Positions 17,796 to 27,505 of a DNA stretch of 64,000 nt are shown here, piece by piece. How positions within the stretch are numbered: the stretch's first letter is position 1; each line of letters opens with the position of its first letter. The position numbers and the translations under genes are program-made. The stretch is from OMPR01 sp965183835 (lineage in GTDB: Bacteria > Pseudomonadota > Alphaproteobacteria > Rhodobacterales > Rhodobacteraceae). The notes under the pieces were generated by a model. It made no database searches and was not told where the DNA came from. It saw only the letters and a list, made by a program, of their open reading frames with translations. The DNA lies in NCBI GenBank assembly GCA_965183835.1, contig CBCYME010000007.1, positions 5,085-69,084 of the forward strand. Reading direction: 5' to 3'.

Positions 17796-18534
17796 GCTGG
17801 ACTCAGTCTATAAATCCTTTGGCGACAACCACGTGCTGCGCGGCACCTCGCTTGAGATCGCCCAAGGCACATCCATGGTCATCATCGGCGGCTCTGGCAC
17901 CGGGAAATCCGTGGCGCTGAAATCCGTGCTGGGTCTGATCACCCCCGATGCGGGCAAGATCTATGTGGATGGCAAAGATGCCTCCAAAGGCGACCGCGAC
18001 GCGTTTCTGGCGCGCTTTGGCATGCTGTTTCAGGGCGGCGCGCTGTTTGACTCCCTGCCCGTCTGGCAGAACGTGGCGTTCCGCCTGCTGCGCGGCTCGC
18101 TCAAACGTCCACAGGCCGAAGCCCGTGAAATCGCCATTGAAAAACTGCGCCGCGTCGGTCTGAAACCTGATGTGGCAGACCGCCTGCCCGCCGAGCTGTC
18201 GGGTGGGATGCAAAAACGCGTCGGTCTGGCCCGCGCCATCGCCGCCGAGCCCGAGATCATCTTTTTCGATGAGCCCACCACCGGCCTTGATCCCATCATG
18301 TCCGGCGTCATCAACGATCTGATCCGCGAGATTGTCGTCGAAATGGGCGCCACCGCGATGACCATCACCCACGACATGTCATCCGTACGCGCCATTGCCG
18401 ACAACGTCGCCATGCTACACGACGGCGTAATCCAATGGACCGGCCCCGTCGCCGACATGGACGCCTCAGGCGATCCCTATCTAGACCAATTTATCCACGG
18501 CCGCGCAGAGGGGCCGATTGAGGCGGTGCGGTGA
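17788..18534 (+). CDS. mlaF: MlaF-family ABC transporter ATPase
   Basis: 248 residues, starting at the ATG within the end of the previous gene (8-base overlap); the longer open frame upstream is not credible. Walker A GGSGTGKSV is near residues 33-41, the signature LSGGMQKRVGLARA near 138, Walker B IIFFDEPTTGLDP near 157 and the H-loop ITHDMS near 192. It energises the MlaE-type lipid permease. The GTGA overlap at its end couples it to the small membrane protein that follows. Confidence 0.9.
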   Translation: MIKLDSVYKSFGDNHVLRGTSLEIAQGTSMVIIGGSGTGKSVALKSVLGLITPDAGKIYVDGKDASKGDRDAFLARFGMLFQGGALFDSLPVWQNVAFRLLRGSLKRPQAEAREIAIEKLRRVGLKPDVADRLPAELSGGMQKRVGLARAIAAEPEIIFFDEPTTGLDPIMSGVINDLIREIVVEMGATAMTITHDMSSVRAIADNVAMLHDGVIQWTGPVADMDASGDPYLDQFIHGRAEGPIEAVR

Positions 18535-18929
18535 ATGTGGCCAATACTCTCTACGTGTTAGGATTACTAATCTCACCCTTCGCAGCTGCGTTTTTGACAA
18601 TTTCAACAGGTGGCCACCTTCGAAAGAGTTCAAATTTGCAGCGCACTGGGTGGTGGTTGATGTTTCTTCCAGCGACTGTGTTTTTTTGGACGCTGCTAAT
18701 TGTAGCTTCTCTTAGAATCACACCAGATTTCTGGCGCGTTTTTCCGATCGGGGTTCTTTCACTGGCCCTGTGGGGGCCACTTCTCCTTTCTATTTTGATA
18801 GTCATGTTTCTTTTGAAGTATGCGCTGTTTAAAAAAACCCAAGTGCCTCGTGCGTTAGCTTCATTGTTCCTCTGTGCAATAGCCGAATTCGCTGTGTTTT
18901 TGCCGTTATTGTTGCATGATCACGGATAA
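18531..18929 (+). CDS. Small four-helix membrane protein, unknown, A+T-richer than neighbours
   Basis: 132 residues starting at a GTG that overlaps the mlaF stop (GTGA). Four hydrophobic stretches are visible, near residues 7-25, 42-60, 70-97 and 108-127. No family is recognised. Base use is clearly more A+T-rich than the flanking genes, with codons such as TTA, CTT, TTT and AGA that are rare nearby, suggesting the gene was acquired and then fixed in the operon, or is weakly constrained. A role with the lipid transporter is possible from position only. Confidence 0.5.
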   Translation: MNVANTLYVLGLLISPFAAAFLTISTGGHLRKSSNLQRTGWWLMFLPATVFFWTLLIVASLRITPDFWRVFPIGVLSLALWGPLLLSILIVMFLLKYALFKKTQVPRALASLFLCAIAEFAVFLPLLLHDHG

Positions 18930-18997
18930 TCAAGCGCTGGCCGCCACCCACTCAAGAATCCCTTGAACAGGCTTGACTAAGCACATAGCTCTTCAAA

Positions 18998-19450
18998 ATG
19001 TTTTTACGCCTCGCCACCCTCTCCCTGCTCATCGCCTATCCCATCGCGTGGTTCGCCCCGCTGATGCGCGCCGGTCTGCTGCCGATCTTTGGCCTGTCTG
19101 AAATCAGCGTCATTACCGGGTTGCAATCGCTGTGGGGCTCGGACGTGGCGCTGGCGCTGATCGTTACCGGCTTTGCCGTCTTTGCACCCTATATCAAAAC
19201 AATCGGGTTGGCGCTGGTCCAATGGGATCTGCTGGACAGGCGCGCGCTGCCCACGTTGCATGTGCTAGGCAAGCTCGCCATGGCCGACATTTTCCTGATC
19301 GCGCTCTACATCACCCTCGCCAAAGGGATTTCTTACGCCACCATCGAAACCGCATGGGGATTGTACCTGTTCACCGCCTGCATCCTCACCTCGATCGGCC
19401 TTGGCCTGTTAACGGAACGCAACATAAAACCCGTTCACTCCAACCTGTAA
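18998..19450 (+). CDS. Paraquat-inducible protein A (PqiA)-domain membrane protein
   Basis: 150 residues, about four transmembrane segments. The pattern LRAGLLPIFGLSEISVITGLQSLW followed by a hydrophobic helix and VQWDLLDRRALPTLHVLGKLAMADIFLIAL matches a single PqiA domain; E. coli PqiA has two such domains and works with the MCE protein PqiB in envelope lipid transport. The position behind mlaEF supports an envelope-lipid role. No pqiB is in the window. The ATG at 18998 follows 68 bases of non-coding sequence. Confidence 0.75.
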   Translation: MFLRLATLSLLIAYPIAWFAPLMRAGLLPIFGLSEISVITGLQSLWGSDVALALIVTGFAVFAPYIKTIGLALVQWDLLDRRALPTLHVLGKLAMADIFLIALYITLAKGISYATIETAWGLYLFTACILTSIGLGLLTERNIKPVHSNL

Positions 19451-19612
19451 TTGATTGAAAAGAAATATTTGTGTAAGATGTTTCTATTCGAGTAGCGCAT
19501 TTAGTTTACAGATCCGGAATTCCAGCGGAGTCCCCAAAGTAGGCATAGGCTTATTTTCGCCCATTCCGGTCCATTGAACGACCCATCCGGGTCGCGGCTG
19601 GAAAGGATACCG

Positions 19613-20395
19613 ATGTCCACCCTACGCAAGCTGATTCTGAATATTCAGGCGCTGTTCATTCGCCTCACGCTTTTCCTGATTTGTATTGCCGCCTTGATCG
19701 GTGTTGTCGCCACCTCTCTCTCTGCTCTTGGCATCTGGCCGTGGCTCAGCCTTGATGCCGGCATAAATGGAACCCCCTATCCACAGGCCGGAATGATCGC
19801 CCAAATTGGTCTGACAGTGCTGGCCTTGATGTTGGTTTTCTATCTACCCGCCAACGCCCGCATTCTAATGCTCGAAAAATCCCATCGCGATTTCAGCATC
19901 CATATGGATGACGTCACACTGGCCTATCACACTGCACACGCCGCAGATCGGGCCGGCACTTTTCAAATCGCTTCTGAATTTGATGCAGTCAAAGAACGGC
20001 TGATATTTTTACGCGAACACCCCACACTGGGCGATCTGGAACCGGACGTGTTGGAACTGGCCGCCCAGATGAGCCAGGTCAGTCACGATCTAGCGCTCAC
20101 CTATTCCGACGAAAAAGTCTCGCGGGCCCGGACCTTCCTCAAGCAGCGTCAGGAAGAGATGGAGCAATTCACCACCCGTTTGGACGAGGCAAAGATCATC
20201 CTGCACGAGTTGCAGCAATGGACCCGCGACGTCGAAATCGAAGAATCCATCGCCAAATCACAGCTATCCCGCCTGCGCGAAGAGCTGTTCGAACTCTTGC
20301 CAGAGCTGTCAGCACAACTGCAAGCGCCCCCAGACGGAACCGATCCCGACGAAGGATCCGTAGTGCCGATGCAAAGCCCTCAGATCCGCGACTGA
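19613..20395 (+). CDS. Membrane-anchored coiled-coil protein, unknown function
   Basis: 260 residues from the ATG with GAAAGGA upstream; an upstream in-frame codon at 19574 lacks one. Two transmembrane helices lie near residues 12-35 and 60-80. The rest is cytoplasmic and largely helical, with a likely coiled coil at about 150-240 (TFLKQRQEEMEQFTTRLDEA and following) and an acidic tail. Relatives in Rhodobacteraceae are, as I recall, labelled DNA repair protein without any nuclease or helicase motif visible here, so I leave function open. It stands alone between pqiA and the convergent DUF2867 gene. Confidence 0.55.
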   Translation: MSTLRKLILNIQALFIRLTLFLICIAALIGVVATSLSALGIWPWLSLDAGINGTPYPQAGMIAQIGLTVLALMLVFYLPANARILMLEKSHRDFSIHMDDVTLAYHTAHAADRAGTFQIASEFDAVKERLIFLREHPTLGDLEPDVLELAAQMSQVSHDLALTYSDEKVSRARTFLKQRQEEMEQFTTRLDEAKIILHELQQWTRDVEIEESIAKSQLSRLREELFELLPELSAQLQAPPDGTDPDEGSVVPMQSPQIRD

Positions 20396-20403
20396 CCCAT
20401 CCC

Positions 20404-20901
20404 TCACCCCACCTGCTGGCCAAGCCACCGCAGATTGCGCGCGACAATCATTTTGTGGGCGGGCGCGACGAGCACCATGTACAGACGCCCCACCCAATTG
20501 TGGGTGATCACACTTGACGTGATGGATACCGTGCAATCCTGCACACTGATGCAGGTCATGACATCCAGATGCGTATCGCGTTCCGTCAAGGTCAAAACCT
20601 GCGGGCTGATGTGCTCCACCAAAAAGAAATCCAATTTCTGCCCCACCTCGACCTGCGCCGGAGTGGTCCCTGAGAACCCACCGATCCGCTTAACGCCAAA
20701 CTTGGAAACCACCGCATCGCGAATGGCAAAGGCGCGCTTAACCACAGGCATGGGCTGACGCATGATCTGCCGCCACGCCTCCAAAGCCGTCATCGGTTGG
20801 GTCAAGGTAACAGACTGACTGTCCAGAAAGTTCAAGTCCCCCTCCGGCCCGACAATTTGAATGGCCGCGCCTTTCCAATAAAAGATTTGACCATTTTCCA
20901 T
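20404..20901 (-). CDS. DUF2867-family protein
   Basis: 165 residues, counted from the ATG at 20899-20901 (the open frame runs further upstream without a convincing start). It has the layout of DUF2867 proteins: SVTLTQPMTALEAWRQIM, then FAIRDAVVSKFGVKRI, a predicted beta-sheet core, and a C-terminal NWVGRLYMVLVAPAHKMIV stretch. DUF2867 proteins are small and uncharacterised, some sharing a START-like fold. It converges on the coiled-coil gene with 8 bases between stops. Confidence 0.65.
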   Translation of the reverse strand: MENGQIFYWKGAAIQIVGPEGDLNFLDSQSVTLTQPMTALEAWRQIMRQPMPVVKRAFAIRDAVVSKFGVKRIGGFSGTTPAQVEVGQKLDFFLVEHISPQVLTLTERDTHLDVMTCISVQDCTVSITSSVITHNWVGRLYMVLVAPAHKMIVARNLRWLGQQVG

Positions 20902-21122
20902 TGGCTGACCTTTCTCGTGTCCTGCGCAAACACTCGTCGCACACCTCAGCTCCCGCAAGGCTCCAAAACGCCACAGCTTTTGTGTGGCACGCGACCGTGC
21001 AACCCGCCCCCAAGGTCGCACCGATGGCCCCTTTTGGGGCCTGAGGCGCGACCTCCCCTTGTGATTACCCCGTTTCACAGTCAGGGCTTGAGGCCCCGCC
21101 TCTCCTCAGGCACTAAAGCCCC

Positions 21123-22484
<1,362 letters not shown>

Positions 22485-22524
22485 TTTGGCCCAACGCGGG
22501 CAGATGCAATAACGGGCGAGGACC

Positions 22525-23079
22525 ATGGAAGGTTTTACCATCATAGACGGGGTCGTTGCCCTTGTAATTTTCTTGTCAGCGCTGCTGGCCTATTCACGCG
22601 GCTTTGTACGCGAGGCGATGGCAATTGTCGGCTGGATCGCAGCTGCTGTTCTTGCCTTTCTGTTCGCCCCCAAAGCGATGCCCCTGATCCGCGAGTTGCC
22701 GGTTGTCGGGGAATTCCTGGCAGACAGCTGTGAACTTTCGGTGATTGCGTCCTTTGCCGCCGTATTTGCACTGGCGCTGATCATCGTCAGCTTCTTTACC
22801 CCGCTGTTTTCATCGCTGGTGCAACGCTCTGTTCTGGGCGGTCTGGATCAGGGCGTTGGGTTCCTCTTCGGGGTTCTGCGCGGCATCCTGCTCGTGACCA
22901 TTGCCTTTTTTGTCTATGACACCGTGATGACAGGTCAGAACTTCACCATCGTCGACGAAAGCCGTTCGGCTCAGGTTTTCGCTCAAATGACCGGTAAAAT
23001 CGAAGCCCAAAACCCCGAGCAAGCTCTGGGCTGGGTCACACAGCAATACGAAGAGTTGGTTGGCACCTGCACGAAATAA
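22525..23079 (+). CDS. cvpA: CvpA-family membrane protein
   Basis: 184 residues with four hydrophobic segments (about 7-24, 28-48, 68-92, 105-125) and a soluble tail, the standard layout of CvpA, named for colicin V production and linked to envelope stress. It is followed by a strong terminator and then, after a long spacer, purF; a cvpA-purF pairing is classic in enterobacteria, here kept but not obviously co-transcribed. The start ATG has GCGAGGACC upstream. Confidence 0.88.
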   Translation: MEGFTIIDGVVALVIFLSALLAYSRGFVREAMAIVGWIAAAVLAFLFAPKAMPLIRELPVVGEFLADSCELSVIASFAAVFALALIIVSFFTPLFSSLVQRSVLGGLDQGVGFLFGVLRGILLVTIAFFVYDTVMTGQNFTIVDESRSAQVFAQMTGKIEAQNPEQALGWVTQQYEELVGTCTK

Positions 23080-23124
23080 GCGGTTCGCGCTGGGTATCGG
23101 CGCAGCAGCTTAGACAGAAAACAC

Positions 23125-23155
23125 AACGGCCCCCGATTCGGTGGGCCGTTTTTTT
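23125..23155 (+). terminator. Terminator after cvpA
   Basis: Perfect 8-bp stem AACGGCCC / GGGCCGTT with a 10-base loop and seven T residues, about 45 bases after the cvpA stop. Confidence 0.85.
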
Positions 23156-23604
23156 ATGGGCCGATGCCACCTGAGACACAGGTTTGACCCCAATTTCGTG
23201 CAGATGTCCGCCCCTGCGGCAAAAAGATTTGTGATCCTTTCGTGACACAGCGCCTTTCAAGTACTATGTGGGGGCCAACCCTCTCACCGGAAACGGAGCT
23301 GCTTGCCGTGACTCGCCCGCAGACACCCCCCGCTCAGTGTACTGAGACCCCCCCTCTGAAACACAGCAGGCCAGAGATGGATTAACGACACCACACCGGG
23401 CCGCGTTTTACATCAAACGCCCCCATGCAGAGAAAAACCCAACCGGGTGACCTGATTTCCCACTGTCATACTCACCGCTGCAAATGACACATCGGAAATC
23501 GCCCTTTTCTCTGTATTCCAAACCTCAAGCGCGCTAGGGAGCGCGTGCCGAGACTAAGTTGAACAGCCAGCAGCAAACGAACTCTGTGGAATTGGAGCCC
23601 TTAC
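23156..23604. other. 449-base non-coding stretch before purF
   Basis: No credible gene in either direction. It contains a small perfect dyad CTCAGT-GT-ACTGAG at 23333-23346, a C-rich segment around it, and a hairpin CGCGCT-AGGG-AGCGCG at 23530-23545 close to the purF ribosome site (GGAG at 23593-23596). It must hold the purF promoter and a long leader. I recognise no known riboswitch consensus. A small RNA or leader control element is possible but not shown. Confidence 0.4.
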
Positions 23605-25128
23605 ATGTGCGGGATTTTAGGGATCGCAAGTCGGAACAACGACGTATTTGCGGAACTGTACGAAGGTTTGCTGATGCTCCAGCATCGTGGTCAGGATGCG
23701 TCAGGCATCGTTACTGACACCGGCGAATTTTTCCGGGAACGCAAAGCCAACGGTTTGGTCAAGGACGTGTTCAAAGCCCAAGACGCCGACACGCTGACCG
23801 GGCGCATTGGCATGGGTCACGTCCGCTACCCAACAGCCGGCTCGCTCAGCGCAGCTGAGGCCCAACCGTTTTTCGTCAACGCGCCCTACGGCATCTATCT
23901 GGTGCACAACGGCAATATCACCAACACTGAAGAACAACGCGAAAAAGTTACGGCTAAGTACAGCCGCCACCTGCGTACCACCTCTGATTCCGAAATCATG
24001 CTGAACGTGCTGGCGGACAAAGTGGCCGACGCGATCAAGGTCAACGGCAACGCTGATCCGGTGCGCAACGTCTTTGCTGGCGTCAAAATGATGATGGAAC
24101 GCATCCAAGGCGCCTATTCGGTGATCTGCCTGATTGCTGGCGTTGGCATGCTCGCGTTCCGCGACCCCAACGGCATTCGCCCCTTGTCCGTTGCCAAACG
24201 TGACGCCGACGGTGACGGCGACGATTTCGCTTTTGCGTCCGAAGACGTGGCATTCGGCATCAACGGGTTCGAAAAAATCCGCGACGTCAAACCCGGCGAA
24301 GCGATCCTGATCGACCACGACGGCAAAATGCACGAATTCCAAGCGGTCGAAGGCAACCTGACACCCTGTATCTTTGAATACGTTTATCTGGCGCGCCCCG
24401 ATTCGCTGCTGGACGGCATTTCGGTCTACAAAACTCAGCTGCGTATGGGGCAGACACTGGCAAAACAGATCCAAGACAGCGGTCTGGACATCGACGCCAT
24501 CATCCCCGTCCCTGACAGCGCCCGCCCCGTGGCACTTGAAGTTTCCAACGCGACTGGCATCCGCTACCGCGAAGCACTAGTCAAAAACCGCTACGTGGGC
24601 CGGACTTTCATCATGCCCGGTCAGGAAGAGCGGCAGAAATCCGTTCGGCGTAAACTGAACGCTATTCCGCTTGAGATGAAAGATCGCAACATTCTGCTGA
24701 TCGACGATTCCATCGTACGCGGCAACACCATCAAAAAGATCGTCCAGATGTGCCGCGAAGCCGGTGCCAAAAAGGTCTACATCGCCAGCGCCTCGCCGCC
24801 CGTGATCTATCCCAACGTCTATGGCATCGACATGCCAACCAAGCACGAGTTGATCGCCAACGGTCTCGATATCGAAGAGATTCGTCAGGAACTGGGCGCA
24901 GACGCACTGTTTTACCAGAAACTCGATGATCTGATCTGGGCCGCCACCGAAGGCAATCCGACGATCAAACAGTTCGATTGCTCTTGTTTTGATGGCCAAT
25001 ACATCACCGGCAGCGTCAGCGAGGGCTATCTTGATAGCCTCGAAAGCAGCAACCGCGTCAGCAAAAAAATCAAAGACATGCCTTCAGCCGGCGCATCGTG
25101 GAATGCCGCGAAACTGGCCACCGGCTAA
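23605..25128 (+). CDS. purF: Amidophosphoribosyltransferase PurF
   Basis: 507 residues. It makes phosphoribosylamine from PRPP and glutamine, the committed step of purine synthesis. Cys2 right after the start Met (MCGILGI) is the N-terminal nucleophile of the glutaminase half, with no propeptide. The phosphoribosyltransferase half has the PRPP motif LLIDDSIVRGNT near residues 365-376. No iron-sulfur cysteine cluster typical of the Bacillus enzyme stands out. A strong terminator follows. Confidence 0.95.
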   Translation: MCGILGIASRNNDVFAELYEGLLMLQHRGQDASGIVTDTGEFFRERKANGLVKDVFKAQDADTLTGRIGMGHVRYPTAGSLSAAEAQPFFVNAPYGIYLVHNGNITNTEEQREKVTAKYSRHLRTTSDSEIMLNVLADKVADAIKVNGNADPVRNVFAGVKMMMERIQGAYSVICLIAGVGMLAFRDPNGIRPLSVAKRDADGDGDDFAFASEDVAFGINGFEKIRDVKPGEAILIDHDGKMHEFQAVEGNLTPCIFEYVYLARPDSLLDGISVYKTQLRMGQTLAKQIQDSGLDIDAIIPVPDSARPVALEVSNATGIRYREALVKNRYVGRTFIMPGQEERQKSVRRKLNAIPLEMKDRNILLIDDSIVRGNTIKKIVQMCREAGAKKVYIASASPPVIYPNVYGIDMPTKHELIANGLDIEEIRQELGADALFYQKLDDLIWAATEGNPTIKQFDCSCFDGQYITGSVSEGYLDSLESSNRVSKKIKDMPSAGASWNAAKLATG

Positions 25129-25190
25129 CGGGCACCGGGTCACGCGCACTTTTCCGCCGATCCGATTCCACTCAAAATCTCGAACGATCC

Positions 25191-25216
25191 AAGGGGCCTA
25201 CGGGCCCCTTTTCTTT
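25191..25216 (+). terminator. Terminator after purF
   Basis: Stem AAGGGGCC / GGCCCCTT around TACG, followed by TTCTTT, 62 bases after the purF stop. Confidence 0.8.
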
Positions 25217-25320
25217 GGCCCCAAGCCGAAACAGCGAAACCCTGCCGCGCCGCAGCAAACCTGCTTTTACCCCTTTCCCGGCTCTGATACCTCCCCGCTC
25301 TGACATTTGTGCAAACGGCC

Positions 25321-25590
25321 ATGACCGGGATAGGATCAGACGTGTCGAATACCAAAGTAAACTCGGCCGCCACCCAACAAGGGGTGATCCGCAAAAACCA
25401 GATCGCGATCTTGGGCGTCTTTGGCCCCAAGGATAAATTGCGCGCGCTTGTCCGCCTGTCCAATGGGCGTGTCGAACAAGTGAAAACGGGGGATCGCGTC
25501 GCCTCGGGTCAGATTGTGGCCATCGACGACAAGGGCATAATGCTGCGGCAAAGAGGCCAGACCAAGCGCATCGCCATCGCGGGCAGCTGA
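25321..25590 (+). CDS. Small protein matching the C-terminal domain of the 809-residue protein at 56.6 kb
   Basis: 89 residues from the ATG at 25321 (a GTG at 25309 is also possible). The last 65 residues, ILGVFGPKDKLRALVRL then GRVEQVKTGDRV and GQIVAIDDKGI, line up with the last 65 residues of the large membrane protein at 56.6 kb (LIGVYG, RALIRLPSGRYKKVKVGDRV, GRVVAIGDSEL). The pattern resembles the HR domain of GspC/PilP proteins of type II secretion and type IV pili. No signal peptide or membrane helix is visible, so this form would be cytoplasmic. SDR gene follows 41 bases on. Confidence 0.6.
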   Translation: MTGIGSDVSNTKVNSAATQQGVIRKNQIAILGVFGPKDKLRALVRLSNGRVEQVKTGDRVASGQIVAIDDKGIMLRQRGQTKRIAIAGS

Positions 25591-25631
25591 TCCCCCTTGA
25601 CCCAAGCCCTGCATCAGGTCAAACCCCGCTC

Positions 25632-26276
25632 ATGACCGATACGCCCAAACTCGCCCTGATCACTGGTGCCTCGCGTGGCCTAGGGGCCGCCCTCGCCGAG
25701 GCGCTTGCGCCCACCCACCACATCATCGCTGTGGCCCGGACCACTGGCGCCCTCGAAGAGCTGGATGACCGCATTCAGGCCCAAGGTGGTTCTGCCACGC
25801 TGGCCCCAATGGACATCACAGATCCCGCAGCCATGGCCACGCTGTGTCGCGGTATTCATGATCGCTGGGGCAAACTGGACCTGTGGCTGCACACCGCCAT
25901 CCACGCAGCCCCCCTGACACCTGCGCCCTTTGTTGACGCCAAGGATTGGACCAAATCGCTGGCGATAAACACAACGGCCACCTCGGTTTTGATCCCCTAT
26001 ATCGCGCCCCTGCTGGGTTCCGAAGGACAGGCCGTGTTCTTTGACGACCCCAAAGCGGGCGAAAAATTCTACGCCACCTACGGCGCCACCAAAGGCGCAC
26101 AGATGTCACTGGCCCGCAGCTGGGCCGCGGAATCCGTAAAGACCGGCCCCCGCGTCACCATCGTCAAACCCGCACCCATGCCAACAGCCCTACGGGCGCG
26201 CTTTCACCCTGGTGAGGACCGCGATGTTCTGACCCCCGCCTCGGATGAGGCCGCACGCATCGTCGCAAGCCTGTAG
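25632..26276 (+). CDS. Short-chain dehydrogenase/reductase family protein
   Basis: 214 residues, a compact SDR. The cofactor motif TGASRGLG is at residues 15-22, and the catalytic YxxxK is present as YGATK. The usual NAG motif is replaced by HTAIHAA, which is unusual and may alter the cofactor-side loop. Substrate cannot be assigned. It converges on the Rieske oxygenase gene with only 3 bases between the stops. Confidence 0.75.
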   Translation: MTDTPKLALITGASRGLGAALAEALAPTHHIIAVARTTGALEELDDRIQAQGGSATLAPMDITDPAAMATLCRGIHDRWGKLDLWLHTAIHAAPLTPAPFVDAKDWTKSLAINTTATSVLIPYIAPLLGSEGQAVFFDDPKAGEKFYATYGATKGAQMSLARSWAAESVKTGPRVTIVKPAPMPTALRARFHPGEDRDVLTPASDEAARIVASL

Positions 26277-26279
26277 CGG

Positions 26280-27401
26280 TTACAGCGCGTCGCTATACCA
26301 GCGCGCAAAACTGGCCACATTGGGCTCCAGATCCGGCTGGAACCGCCCCGACACCGCGTCGGGGTTTTCCATCCCACGCTGCTGATTGATCAGCGCAGGC
26401 ACATCTTCGGCTAACGCCGCATCCAACCGTTCTAAATAGGCCGCCACCCGGGTGTCGAACCCGGGCAAGGCACAGGTCTCGGGATGGAAACAGGCGGTTT
26501 GCACCACCTTGCAACGGTTCGGGGCCACCGGATAGGCCTCATAACACCACAACGCATCGCTGTTGGCGGCAAAAGTCATATTGGGGAACACCCACGTATA
26601 CCGCGCGCCTTGCGTCGCATGCCCCTGCAGGCCCGGCATATCCGGTAAGGCATTGTCCTGCGCACTCTCCAACAGCGCCCCGGTACCCTCGGTTCGCCCG
26701 AACTGTGTGGCAAACGCCCCCTGTACTAGATCCGCCGGATCGGGGGCGGCATAGATACTGTCGATGGAATCGGGATGCACAAACGGCAGGTGATAATATT
26801 CGTTGAACACCTCTAGGAACATTTTCCAGTTGCAATCGACCTCCAACTCACGCCGCCGCACGCTGCGCAGCTGCTCCAGTGGCCAAGACGCGTGAATGTC
26901 TAAAAAATCCCCCAGATGCTGGTCCAACGGCCCCGCCGCCTGATCCAGACACACAAAGATAAACCCTGCGCGTTCTTCGACGCGGTAGGCGATTAACCCG
27001 TTGTCCGCACGATCAAACCCGGTGGCCGCCTCCATCTGCGGCGCGGACACCAGCCGTCCGTCCAGCGCATAGAACCATGAATGGAACGGGCAGCGGATGC
27101 CCTTGCAGCTCCCCGCGCCATCCAACAATCGTGCCCCTCGATGGCGGCAAGTGTTGGCATAGGCACGCAATACCCCACCCTTGTCACGCACCAGCAAAAC
27201 GGTCTGATCCGCGAAATCCAGCGTGATGAAATCACCGGGGTCGGCCACCATATCTGACCGCCCGACGCCAACCCACCCTTGCCGGAAAAGCCGTTCGACC
27301 TCAATGTCTTGCGCGCCCGTCTTAGTGTAGCATTGCGGCGGCAAGCTTGACGCTTCTTCCGCCGCCTTACGACAATCCACAAACACCTCATCGCCTCGCA
27401 T
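26280..27401 (-). CDS. Rieske-type aromatic-ring-hydroxylating dioxygenase, alpha subunit family
   Basis: 373 residues. The Rieske [2Fe-2S] site is CRHRG and, about 20 residues later, CPFHSW; the mononuclear iron site is in NEYYHLPFVHPD near residue 210. The overall layout is closer to choline/carnitine/glycine-betaine monooxygenases than to classic aromatic dioxygenases, so a quaternary amine substrate is plausible. I start at the ATG with GGGAGGG 8 bases upstream rather than a TTG two codons earlier. No ferredoxin or reductase partner lies next to it. Confidence 0.82.
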   Translation of the reverse strand: MRGDEVFVDCRKAAEEASSLPPQCYTKTGAQDIEVERLFRQGWVGVGRSDMVADPGDFITLDFADQTVLLVRDKGGVLRAYANTCRHRGARLLDGAGSCKGIRCPFHSWFYALDGRLVSAPQMEAATGFDRADNGLIAYRVEERAGFIFVCLDQAAGPLDQHLGDFLDIHASWPLEQLRSVRRRELEVDCNWKMFLEVFNEYYHLPFVHPDSIDSIYAAPDPADLVQGAFATQFGRTEGTGALLESAQDNALPDMPGLQGHATQGARYTWVFPNMTFAANSDALWCYEAYPVAPNRCKVVQTACFHPETCALPGFDTRVAAYLERLDAALAEDVPALINQQRGMENPDAVSGRFQPDLEPNVASFARWYSDAL

Positions 27402-27505
27402 TGCCAAACCCTCCCTGACCGATGCCCAAACTCATGCGGACATCTCGCGTCAAGGACCAGATCCAGTCTGTTCCGAAAACGTCACCCTTGAAGAATTCGC
27501 AAGGC

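Noticed and set aside
17635..18534. Longer mlaF reading frame starting 51 codons earlier
   Set aside because: The extra N-terminus overlaps the signal-peptide protein, is rich in Cys and Arg, and the ATG at 17788 gives the standard ABC ATPase start.
23425..23487. Short open frame of about 20 codons in the purF leader, a possible leader peptide
   Set aside because: No ribosome site, no regulatory codon run and no matching terminator/antiterminator structure.
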